Below, piece after piece: positions 1 through 8,000 of a DNA stretch of 54,278 bases. Position 1 is the first letter of the stretch; the number at the start of each line of letters is the position of its first letter. The translations under genes and the position numbers were made by a program. The notes below the pieces were generated by a model. It saw only the letters and a program-made list of their open reading frames with translations, ran no database searches and had not been told where the DNA came from. This DNA comes from Polyangiaceae bacterium (GTDB taxonomy: Bacteria; Myxococcota_A; Polyangia; Polyangiales; Polyangiaceae), in contig JABFXY010000100.1 of the NCBI GenBank assembly GCA_013361525.1, positions 1 to 54,278 on the forward strand. The letters run 5' to 3'.

Positions 1-87
1 TCGCCGTCGGTTGTCGCCGTCGGTTGTCGCCGTCGGTTGTCGCCGTCGGTTGTCGCCGTCGGTTGTCGCCGTCGGTTGTCGCCGTCG
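1..87. repeat. 13-bp tandem repeat at window edge
   Basis: Six full copies of the 13-bp unit TCGCCGTCGGTTG run from base 1 to 78, and nine bases of a seventh copy follow to 87. The copies are identical, so the array is recent or actively maintained, and it probably extends beyond the left edge of the window. A period of 13 is not a multiple of three, so open frames across it are artefacts. It is a simple minisatellite without spacers, so it is not a CRISPR array. Confidence 0.95.
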
Positions 88-148
88 CTATCGCCCCGGG
101 GGGCGGCCGTCGCAGGCGCATCTCGGTGCGGTACGCCATAAGTGGCCT

Positions 149-320
149 GGTTCGCCACTACCCACCCCACTCTTGTGGTGCCGATCGCGCGACTGGGGCG
201 CTCCGAGCGCTGAGACGTGCAGTGCGCGTGGAATTGTCCGCGTTAGTTGCATCGATTCCTCGATTCCGGCCACGGATTCGACTGTCGAGGCGATAAAAGT
301 GGGGTGGGTTGTGGCGAACC
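149..320. repeat. Inverted repeat pair (arms 149-174 and 295-320)
   Basis: Bases 149-174 and 295-320 are reverse complements at 24 of 26 positions, including the core GGTTCGCCACTACCCACC against its complement. The arms are 120 bases apart and contain no coding frame between them. The match is far longer than expected by chance in a region this size. It could be a pair of oppositely oriented copies of a dispersed intergenic repeat. Confidence 0.85.
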
Positions 321-448
321 GGGGAGGTTTTGTCACGCGGCCGCGATTGGCGTGGACGGCGCATCGGGACGCAATCCGGGCGGCGCGGTCGTGAGCCGTA
401 TCGGTCCGCCGATAGGAGAGCTCGTTCGGCCGGTAATCGGTCTGCACG

Positions 449-505
449 GATCCGAAGTGGCGTGGTTGAGACTCAACCCCGGCACCTCGGATCGCGATTC
501 GCGCA
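449..505. repeat. Palindromic element copy A
   Basis: The unit begins GATCCGAAGTGGC (449-461), contains a nearly perfect 15-base palindrome GGTTGAGACTCAACC (464-478), and ends with a CTCGGATCGCGATTCGCG block near 487-504. Its outer halves resemble those of the hairpin at 564-612, in the same order, so the two look like copies of one hairpin-forming element. The 449-461 arm is also an exact reverse complement of 598-610. Confidence 0.7.
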
Positions 506-563
506 AAAAGGGCGGCGCCCTCTCTCAACATCAGGCTTCCTGAGCTCATTTCTATGCGGCTTT

Positions 564-612
564 GCGATCCGAAGTCGAGGGGTTCGGTCTCGACAGGGCC
601 ACTTCGGATCGC
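564..612. repeat. Palindromic element copy B (hairpin)
   Basis: A 12-base arm GCGATCCGAAGT at 564-575 is perfectly complementary to ACTTCGGATCGC at 601-612. An inner stem GTCGAG (574-579) pairs with CTCGAC (589-594). Together they form a nested hairpin of about 50 bases. It shares its outer sequence with copy A at 449-505. There is no U-tract, so a simple terminator is less likely than a REP-like repeat. Confidence 0.75.
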
Positions 613-926
613 GAACGGGATGAGCACCGCGAACGATATGGCGGCCGCACGGCGTAGCGGCCGCCGTCGGCTTCGACATCGGTACGTGTAATGGCATGAA
701 TGAATGGGCAACCACCGAGTCCGGCGCCGGTCGCGCGAGGTGCATTCGCGTGATCGATCGGATGCGGATAATTCCGCCGCTCGACAGCGCTGCTCACCGG
801 TGCCCTCCAATGAGTTTCGGCGCATTGCTTCGGCATTGGGTGTTGGCGTGCAACGCGCCGCGGTGAGCTTTGCGCTTGCGCTATCCGACATGTCCGTTAG
901 TCTGGACCCACTTCAAGGAGATCCCT

Positions 927-1484
927 ATGACTTCGATGCGCTTTTTGAGTGTGATGTTCGCTGGCGCGATTGCGTTCGGCGGTGTTGCGTGCGGCGACGA
1001 CACCGGTACGGGCGCCAACGGCGGCGGCCCCGCGGGCGGCAGTGATCAGGGCGGTGGCGGCGGCACGGGCGGCACCCCGGTCGAAGGCGGCGGTGGTGGC
1101 ACCGGCGGCACGCCTGTCGAGGGTGGCGGCGGCGCTGCTGAAGGTGGCGCTGGCGGCGGTGCTGAGTCCTTCAACCTGGAGTTCAGCGGGACCGGATTCC
1201 CGCACGACGACCAGACGCTCTATGTGAGCGTTCGTGATGCGAACGGTACGGAGGTTGCTGCCGATTCGGCCGTCGTCGCAGGTGGCGCGTTTTCGTTCAC
1301 GTTCGAGAACATCGCCGCCGAGGGTGGTACTGTCGACTATTACGCGGACGGCGGCGAGGTTGGCGTGTGCGAGGCTCCGTCTGCCGCTGGCGACCACGCG
1401 TGGCGAAAAGACATTCCCGCAAACCATGTGCTCGAAGTCGCGCACGACGGGAACTGGACCGACGTCTGCGCCAGCTTCGAGTGA
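927..1484 (+). CDS. Gly-linker lipoprotein, unknown function
   Basis: This encodes a 185-residue probable lipoprotein. The chosen ATG is preceded by AAGGAG at 915-920; an in-frame upstream start at 870 would place extra residues before the signal peptide. Residues 1-22 form a lipoprotein signal ending in GGVAC, with Cys22 as the predicted lipidated residue. Residues of about 26-80 are an extremely Gly-rich tether that repeats GGTPVEGGG. The C-terminal 100 residues alternate hydrophobic and polar stretches like a small beta-sandwich and have two Cys. The tether would hold this domain away from the membrane. I recognise no family; the function is unknown. Confidence 0.85.
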   Translation: MTSMRFLSVMFAGAIAFGGVACGDDTGTGANGGGPAGGSDQGGGGGTGGTPVEGGGGGTGGTPVEGGGGAAEGGAGGGAESFNLEFSGTGFPHDDQTLYVSVRDANGTEVAADSAVVAGGAFSFTFENIAAEGGTVDYYADGGEVGVCEAPSAAGDHAWRKDIPANHVLEVAHDGNWTDVCASFE

Positions 1485-1506
1485 GCATCAGCTGATGCCG
1501 TTTGAG

Positions 1507-1535
1507 AGCGCCGAGGCGACCATCGTCTCGGCGCT
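1507..1535 (+). terminator. Hairpin between convergent genes
   Basis: AGCGCCGAG (1507-1515) pairs perfectly with CTCGGCGCT (1527-1535) across an 11-base loop, and is followed by TCGTCTTT. It lies 22 bases after the stop of the lipoprotein gene and just before the end of the convergent methyltransferase gene, where a terminator would be expected. Confidence 0.65.
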
Positions 1536-1558
1536 TCGTCTTTCGAATCACCTCACCA

Positions 1559-2248
1559 TCACCCCACCAAAACCGAAAATTCCAATCCATCCCCGAGCGG
1601 CAACTCGAACGAAACGAACCCGTTTCCCGGCGCTCTGACGTAATCAACGTACCCCGCCAGCGTCTTCCTGAACGGCTTCACATCGTCACACAGCACCATC
1701 GCGCTTTTTCTGAGCTTCGGCTGCAACAGCTTCAAGACCGGCAAACACGCGTCTTTCCACCCGTCGAGCAGCAGCAGATCGATCGGTCCTTCGACGCCGG
1801 CCAAGGTCTCCCTCGCGTCGCCTTCCAAGACCTCGACGCAATCGCCGACGCCCGCCGCTTGCGCATTGGCGAGCGCAGCCGACCGCTTGTGCGGCTCGAG
1901 CTCGGTCCCGGTGACGAGGCCTCCGCCGTTGTCGCGTACGGCGGCCGCCAAGTAGATGAGCGAGATGCCGAAGGATGTGCCGAACTCGACGATTCGGCGT
2001 GCTCCCGAGGCGCGTGCCAGCTGATAGAGGACGCGCCCTTGTGATGCGTCGACCGGGATGTACGCGTCTTTCAACCAGGGGATGACGCTCTGTTCGGCGG
2101 TACGGCCGCGCAGATAACCGGCCACGACCGACGGCATGGCGCGGGCAAAGACGCGCCAATCCTTGGTGGCGGCCGTGTGGAGGCGATCGAGAGTGTTTTT
2201 GACGGGGGTGTTATCGAGGGAGCAGGACGGGTGGGTCGTGGTCGTCAT
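1559..2248 (-). CDS. Class I SAM-dependent O-methyltransferase
   Basis: This 229-residue protein belongs to the catechol/caffeoyl-CoA O-methyltransferase-like class of Rossmann methyltransferases. The SAM-binding motif I is visible in RIVEFGTSFGISLIYLA, followed by TGTELEPHK (motif for the ribose hydroxyls) and VLEGDARETL. PIDLLLLDGWKD supplies the acidic motif usual for this family, and VLCDDV follows. The substrate cannot be read from sequence. I chose the ATG at 2248 because residues encoded upstream of it are not family-like and run through the divergent promoter. It is divergent from a LysR regulator 95 bases away, which probably controls it. Confidence 0.85.
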   Translation of the reverse strand: MTTTTHPSCSLDNTPVKNTLDRLHTAATKDWRVFARAMPSVVAGYLRGRTAEQSVIPWLKDAYIPVDASQGRVLYQLARASGARRIVEFGTSFGISLIYLAAAVRDNGGGLVTGTELEPHKRSAALANAQAAGVGDCVEVLEGDARETLAGVEGPIDLLLLDGWKDACLPVLKLLQPKLRKSAMVLCDDVKPFRKTLAGYVDYVRAPGNGFVSFELPLGDGLEFSVLVG

Positions 2249-2343
2249 GCGGACAACCTGCGCCCGCTCATCGTTATCGAAAAGTGCAACGTTGATAACT
2301 GTGGATTGACGCAAGCGACAACATCGCCCTCGATACTTTCCCA
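2249..2343. promoter_or_regulatory. Divergent promoter with candidate LysR operator
   Basis: The 95-base space between the methyltransferase and the LysR gene contains the inverted repeat GTTATC (2273-2278) and GATAAC (2294-2299) with 15 bases between. LysR-type regulators commonly bind interrupted dyads of this scale between themselves and a divergent target. The region is AT-richer than its surroundings. Binding by the adjacent regulator is inference. Confidence 0.5.
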
Positions 2344-3246
2344 ATGCCCACCGCCCCCGTGACCCTGGAGCTGCTTCGCGTGCTCGACGCCCTGCTGCAG
2401 GAGGAGAGCGTGACGGGCGCCGCTCGGCGCGCGCATTTGACGACGCCTGCGATGAGCCGCGCGCTCTCGCGTGTCCGCGCCGCGCTCGGGGATCCGGTGC
2501 TGGTTCGCGCCGGACGCAAGATGGTGCCGAGCCGTCGGGCGCTCGCGATGCGTGATCGGGTGCGCGCAGCCGTCGCGGAGGCGGAGGTGTTGCTATCGGA
2601 GACGCCGCTGTCCGCTCGTGACGCGCGCCGTGTCCTCGTCATCCGCGCGAACGACTCGATCGGCGCGATGCTGGCGTCGGAGCTCGCTCTCGCCGCGCAT
2701 CGCGAGGCTCCAGGCCTGACATTTCGCTTCGTCTCCGAAGGCAACGAGGATGTGGAATCACTCCGCGAAGGATGGGTGGATCTCGACATCGGCGCGGTGG
2801 ACTTCGACGCGCCGGAGATTCGTTCGCAGGTGCTTCTTCGCGATCGGTTCGTCGGTGTGGTGCGAAAGGGGCATCCGCTCGCGTCGGGTCGCGTGACGGC
2901 AAAACGCTTCGCTGCCCACGATCACGTGGTGGTCGCTCGCCGCGCGCGCCTCGAGGGGCCGATCGACGTCGCGCTCGAGCGAGCGGGGCTGTCGCGCCGG
3001 ATCGTCGCATCCGTGACGTCGTTCCACGCAGCGCTCTTTATCGCCGCACGCTCCGATCTGGTGGTCTCGGTGCCCGGCGTGGTCGCGAGGCACGCGGCCG
3101 AGACGCTGCCGGTCGTGCCGTTCGCGGTGCCCTTCGAGCTACCTGCGGTGCCGATCTCTCAGGCGTGGCATCCGCGCGAGGACGTGGATCCGGTGCATCG
3201 CTGGCTCCGCAAAGAGGTGAAGCGCGCCGCGGCCCAGCTCGCCTGA
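2344..3246 (+). CDS. LysR family transcriptional regulator
   Basis: This 300-residue protein has the length and layout of LysR-type regulators. Residues 1-60 form the winged helix-turn-helix; SVTGAARRAHLTTPAMSR corresponds to the recognition region, followed by DPVLVRAGRKMVPSRRA, the usual wing. The rest, about 90-295, is the periplasmic-binding-like effector domain, with a typical SIGAMLASELA start and FVGVVRKGHPLASGRVT segment. It is divergent from an O-methyltransferase gene, its most likely target, and convergent with the kinase gene 17 bases downstream. The effector molecule is unknown. Confidence 0.93.
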   Translation: MPTAPVTLELLRVLDALLQEESVTGAARRAHLTTPAMSRALSRVRAALGDPVLVRAGRKMVPSRRALAMRDRVRAAVAEAEVLLSETPLSARDARRVLVIRANDSIGAMLASELALAAHREAPGLTFRFVSEGNEDVESLREGWVDLDIGAVDFDAPEIRSQVLLRDRFVGVVRKGHPLASGRVTAKRFAAHDHVVVARRARLEGPIDVALERAGLSRRIVASVTSFHAALFIAARSDLVVSVPGVVARHAAETLPVVPFAVPFELPAVPISQAWHPREDVDPVHRWLRKEVKRAAAQLA

Positions 3247-3263
3247 TCACGAGCGGGCAAGCG

Positions 3264-4943
3264 TCATTTGCCGAGCTTGGCTTTCAACGCCTCGATCGTC
3301 TTTTCCAAGCCGACATGATGCCGCAAACAACACGCGTCGCCATCGGGGTCGCACGCAGGCGGTCGGAGTTTTTCGAGGACGGCGACGGTGCGCGCGTCGC
3401 CGTCTTTTGCGGCGCGATCGAACAGCAATCGCTTCTCGCGACAACTGGCGCGTCGGAGCTCGACGGCGATGCGAAGGGCAGGGGACGCGCGCCCCGAGGT
3501 GCCTTGAATCTCGAGGATCGAATTGGCGCGATCGGCCGCTTTGCCGCTCTCGGCGGTGGTCGCAACGTCATAAAGGACGTCGAGCCCTTCGGAGCCGAAG
3601 CGATACGCGAGGGCGTAGAACACCTCGTCGGCAGGGCGCCCACCACGCGCGCCCACGGCAGCCGCGACCTTGATGGCAGCGGCGCGCATATCGCGGTCCA
3701 ACAGGGCGTCTTTCTTCACGCCGGCGAGCGCGACGAGGATCGAAGCTCCCTCGGCGGCGTCACCGCTCTTGGACGCGGCGAGCAAGTCGGTGCTGAGTGC
3801 CGTCGCGTAGTCGATCTCCGCCGAGGCTGTCGGCGCGGCGCTCGCCGAGGTCTCTGTCGAGGCGACGATTTCCGGCTCCGTCGCGTTGGCGACCGACGGC
3901 TCGCCGCGTTTCGCCAACGTGTAGAGCCCGATAAAGATGGCAGCCGCCGCGACGGCGCCGAGCCCCACGACGGCGACGCCGCGCCGTGACGGTTTGACGG
4001 GCGTCGTCGTGAACGGGACGGAGACCGACGACTCGTCCCGCATGCCGATGCTGTCCAGCGCGCGAATCAACGCCTGCGCGTCCTGATAGCGGTCGGCAGG
4101 GTCCTTTTCGAGGAGACGCATCACCACCGCCTCGATCTCGATCGGGACGGCCGTAGCCGGATGACGCTTCGCAATGGGCGGAGGAGGCGTCGAACGATGG
4201 TGCGCGAGGATCTCCACCGGCGAGCCCGCATCGAACGGGTGTTTGCCGGAGAGCATTTCGTAGAAGAGGACTCCCAACGAATAGAGATCGGAGCGCTCGT
4301 CGACCGCGTCCATGCCGCCCGCGATTTCGGGTGCCATGTAGTCCACCGAGCCGAAGACGACGCCTGGGGTGCTGATGCGGACGTGGTCGTCGTCTTCTCC
4401 GAGGGGCGCGACCCGATCGAGCGGGACGCGCGCGAGGCCGAAGTCGAGGAGCTTGATTTGCTCGTCGGCACTCGACGTGACCATGACGTTCAGCGGCTTG
4501 AGGTCGCGGTGGACGACGCCGTGCTCGTGCGCGACGGCGAGCGCCGATGCGAGCTGTTTGAGGAGCCGGCACGCACGCTCGGGCTCGAGCGGCGCCTCAC
4601 GCTCGATGAGCGCCCGCAGGGTCCTGCCTCGGACGAGCTCGAGGACGAGGAAGCAGGAGCCGCCCTCGATTGCCCCCATGTCGCTCGCGTAAGCGATGTT
4701 GGGATGGCGAATGTGCGCCCCGACGATGGCCTCTCGCTCGAAGCGGGCGACGAGGTCCGGGAAGTTCTCCGTCTCCGGATGGAGAACTTTGATCGCCACC
4801 TCTTTGCGCATCTTGAGGTGGAAGCCGCGATAAACACCGGCAAACGCGCCCTTGGCCACGAGCTCGTCGAGCCGATACCGATCGGAGAGCACGCGGCCGA
4901 TCCAGGCGTCCGCTCCCTCTGCTGCGGGCGGTCGGCCAGTCAC
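3264..4943 (-). CDS. Membrane Ser/Thr protein kinase
   Basis: This 559-residue Hanks-type kinase starts at GTG 4943. Residues 22-300 are the kinase domain: VAIK with catalytic Lys52, FEREA for the alpha-C Glu, HRDLKPLNV with Asp147, DFG at 167-169 and MAPE at 203-206. The P-loop KGAFAGVY carries Ala in place of the first and third glycines of GxGxxG. One membrane helix lies at about 322-344. The C-terminal 200 residues are extracytoplasmic, probably helical, and include several Cys near the end (ACDPDGDACCLR). This resembles PknB-like sensors with an unknown external domain. It is downstream of and co-directional with the subtilase gene, but a terminator separates them. Confidence 0.93.
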   Translation of the reverse strand: MTGRPPAAEGADAWIGRVLSDRYRLDELVAKGAFAGVYRGFHLKMRKEVAIKVLHPETENFPDLVARFEREAIVGAHIRHPNIAYASDMGAIEGGSCFLVLELVRGRTLRALIEREAPLEPERACRLLKQLASALAVAHEHGVVHRDLKPLNVMVTSSADEQIKLLDFGLARVPLDRVAPLGEDDDHVRISTPGVVFGSVDYMAPEIAGGMDAVDERSDLYSLGVLFYEMLSGKHPFDAGSPVEILAHHRSTPPPPIAKRHPATAVPIEIEAVVMRLLEKDPADRYQDAQALIRALDSIGMRDESSVSVPFTTTPVKPSRRGVAVVGLGAVAAAAIFIGLYTLAKRGEPSVANATEPEIVASTETSASAAPTASAEIDYATALSTDLLAASKSGDAAEGASILVALAGVKKDALLDRDMRAAAIKVAAAVGARGGRPADEVFYALAYRFGSEGLDVLYDVATTAESGKAADRANSILEIQGTSGRASPALRIAVELRRASCREKRLLFDRAAKDGDARTVAVLEKLRPPACDPDGDACCLRHHVGLEKTIEALKAKLGK

Positions 4944-5038
4944 GATTCCAAGTGTAGCGCGCGAATTTCCAGTTCGGCCAGATTGTGGCCTAACGGTTCC
5001 GCGCTCGGCTCGATTCTTCGCGGACGGTAATAATGAAA

Positions 5039-5068
5039 CGCGCGGCGACCCCGGGGGGCCGCCGCGCG
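5039..5068 (-). terminator. Intrinsic terminator of the subtilase gene
   Basis: On the minus strand CGCGCGGCG pairs with CGCCGCGCG (plus-strand arms 5039-5047 and 5060-5068) and is followed by TTTCATTATT, the usual stem plus T-rich tail. It lies just downstream of the subtilase stop at 5093 and separates it from the kinase gene. Confidence 0.75.
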
Positions 5069-5092
5069 TCGGTGGGAGCGCGTCGATTCGGA

Positions 5093-8000
5093 TCAGGCTC
5101 GCGCGAGGCGGCGACGGCGGGCCACGGCCATCGCAGCCATCGCGGCCATCGCGGCGAGCGCGCCTGCAGGCACGTCATGCGAACGCTTCGCCGTTTCGCA
5201 CGCGCAGCCGCCGGAAGGCGTCAGAACGCGATCATCGTCGCCACCGTCGTCGTCGCCGGGCGGCGCGCACATCGCCTCGGTGAGCGGCGTTGCCGCGCCG
5301 CTCTCCTTGTCGCCTTGGTCGAGCGCGACGTCGTAGTTGCCGGTGTTGCGATTGTCGTGGTGGTAGCTCTCCCACTCGATGACGTTCGTCGTCGGCGCGG
5401 ACGTATGCCAGAGGTAGAGCCAGCCGTTGCGCGTGCCGATGGCCACCTCGAGCTTGCCGTCGCCGTCGACGTCACCGACCGCGGGCGTCGGGATGATCCA
5501 TTGACCGGTGAACTTCGGCCAGCCCTCGGGCTCGCGGCCGCAGCCATCGATTGCGTGCACGTAGTAACCGCCCGATCCGATGATGGCCTCGGGGTAGCCG
5601 TCACCGGTGAGGTCCGCGATCGCCGAGCTGTTGAAGAACGTGAAGTCCTCGAGGACCATCGGCGAAGCGGGGAGCATCTTCCCGGTTTTGACGCTCCACA
5701 TCGACAAGAGGTTGTCGCCCTTGAGGTTGTCGCTCGGGGATTGGAGGTTGATCGCGAGGTTCAGCGAGCCACCCGACGCGACGATGTCGGGCTGTCCGTC
5801 TTGATCCATGTCGCCGAGGGCCGGCTGCGAGAAGAGCGGCAGCATCGTGTTCGGCTGCGTGGCCTTCGACAGCGGTCCGAACGCGCTCGAGGGATCGAGG
5901 CCGTCGTTCGGGTAATCGGTGCGCTGAGGAAGGATGTTGGGCGGATATGCATTGAGCTTCGTCTGCTCGCCCGGATCGCCGGGGATGATCAGCGGGCTCG
6001 ATGCGTTGCCGTGCGCGACCGCCGCCTGCGTGCCGTCGAAGGTGCCGATGACCGGTGAGTTCGTGATCCCTTCCGCGACGAGCGGGAACAGGTTCAGCGA
6101 GGTCATCGTGACAGGCCAATTCGGCAGATAGAGGCTCGGAGCGTCGTTGCCGCGCCCGTCGACGAGATACACCGCGCCGGAGTTTCCGCCTTCCCCGATG
6201 AGCTGGTTGGAGCCGACGAGGATGTCGGGGACGCCGTCCTTGTTGAAGTCCGCGACGGCCGCCGTCGTGAAGACGCGGTTCGGCGCGGGCGGACCGCCGC
6301 CGAAGGTGCCGTCGTAACGAACTTCGACCGGGAAGCCGCTCACGTCCGATCCGTCGGCGTCGAAGACGTAGATGCGGCCGTCGAACGCCGACACGATGAC
6401 GTCGAGCCTGCCGTCTTGATCCATGTCTTCGACCACGGGCGCGGCGAAGGAGCCTCGCGCGATTCGGCTCTCGGTGGACATACAGGGACCCGTCGAGGGC
6501 GTCGCCGGATCGAGGGAGCAAGACGGTACGCGCGGCAGGCGCTTCGGCCAGCCGGTTCGGACGGTGCCGTCGTTTTCGATGACGTAGATCGTCCCCGCGT
6601 ACGTGACGGCCACGATCTCGGGGCGGCCGTCGCCATCCAGATCCGCAATCGCCGGTGCGTTGGTCGTGAGCGACTCGCGAGCGAGATCGACCGCGCCGGG
6701 GTTTTCGCTGTAGGCCTTCGCCCCGAGGTAGCTCGGCTCGCTCGGATCGGAGGGCGTCTCTTTGAGACCATCCACGTGGTCGACCAAGAACGGCCCACCC
6801 CAGAGCTCTTCCGGCTCGGAGCCGGTCAGCTTGATGACGTGCAGCTCGCCGCCGGCCGTGCCGTAGAGAAGCTCGCGGACGCCGTCGCCGTCGATGTCGG
6901 CCATCTTCGGGCTGCCTTCACCGCCGTCGCCGAGATAGATCGGGAAGCCCTTCACGAGATCGGGATCGCTGTGCACGTAGTAGGTGCGGCGGATCTCGCC
7001 GGGGACGTCACCGATTTCGCCGTCGTAATGGGCAACGGCGCGAACGCGGACCGTAATCGTGTGTTGGTTTTCGCCGAGCGTGCTGTCGACGTCCCACTTT
7101 TCCGGATCGATCGGGAAGCCGTCGAGGTTGCGGATGTCGAACGTCGCAATGGGCGACTCTCCCCCGATGACGTCCGTCGGCCCACCGGACCCTTCGTCGA
7201 TGGTGGTGAACTCACCGTCGAGCGGTTGCACGCCGGGGCCCCATTCCACGACGTAATCGAAGCTCGTCGCCCGCTTTGCTTGCACGGTTCCGCGAATCTC
7301 GATCGGAGACGTGACCTGATCCTTGTAGAGGACCGAGAACCACGTCGGGCTGACGATGTCGACCTCGGGCGGGATGCGGCCGTCTTTGACCGCCGTGACC
7401 GCGTTGTTCGCATTGACGCGCCCATATCCGAAGCGTTGGTCGAAGCCGGGCTGCGACCAGCGGTCACGCGCATCGACCTCGCGTGACTCGGGCACGTCGA
7501 TGTCGTCGGCGCCCATGATCATCAGCTGGAACACCTCACCTGCGGTGAGGTTGCGGTTGTATTTGAGACCGGCCGAATAGACGAGGCCGACGACACCCGA
7601 GGTCTGGCCGACGGCCTCGCTCGAACAGCTCGTGCCCGCGCCGGAGAGGAAGTTCTGGCCGCCGTAGTTCGAGCACGGGTGATACTGGAGGAACGTGCGC
7701 GCCTCGGTGATTCGCTCGCCCGCGAATTGAATCGCGTGCACCGGCAGCGTGTGATTCGACACCGTCGGCATGTTGTGGTGGCGCGAGTTCTCGTCGGCCA
7801 TCGATGCGACGGTGAGGACGTTGTGTTCGTACGCGTAATCGATCGCCGATTGCGCGAACCGGTTGTTGTTGATCGTGCCGAGTGCGCTCTGGATGAGCGA
7901 CGCGCCCAGGTCGGTCGCGTAATACGTCGCTTGCGCGAAGTCGTTCACGTCGGTGATGAAGCTGTCGCCGACGCGCATCGGGATGAACCGACACCCGTTG

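Larger units (their letters stand above)
88..926. other. Long intergenic region rich in palindromes, no credible gene
   Basis: About 840 bases have no reading frame with a plausible protein; the open frames present overlap each other on both strands and have low-complexity Arg/Ser-rich translations. The region instead contains several inverted repeats, listed separately, and ends with the leader of the lipoprotein gene at 927. An AAGGAG ribosome binding site lies at 915-920. The palindromic content suggests REP-like elements or decayed mobile DNA, but no transposase or terminal repeats are visible. Confidence 0.6.

Noticed and set aside
1..87. A possible CRISPR array
   Set aside because: The repeats are contiguous, only 13 bases long, and have no unique spacers, so this is a simple tandem repeat. 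No cas genes are nearby.
88..891. Several overlapping frames of 60-270 codons in the first 900 bases
   Set aside because: They overlap on both strands, are interrupted by palindromes and have Arg/Ser-biased translations typical of non-coding high-GC DNA.
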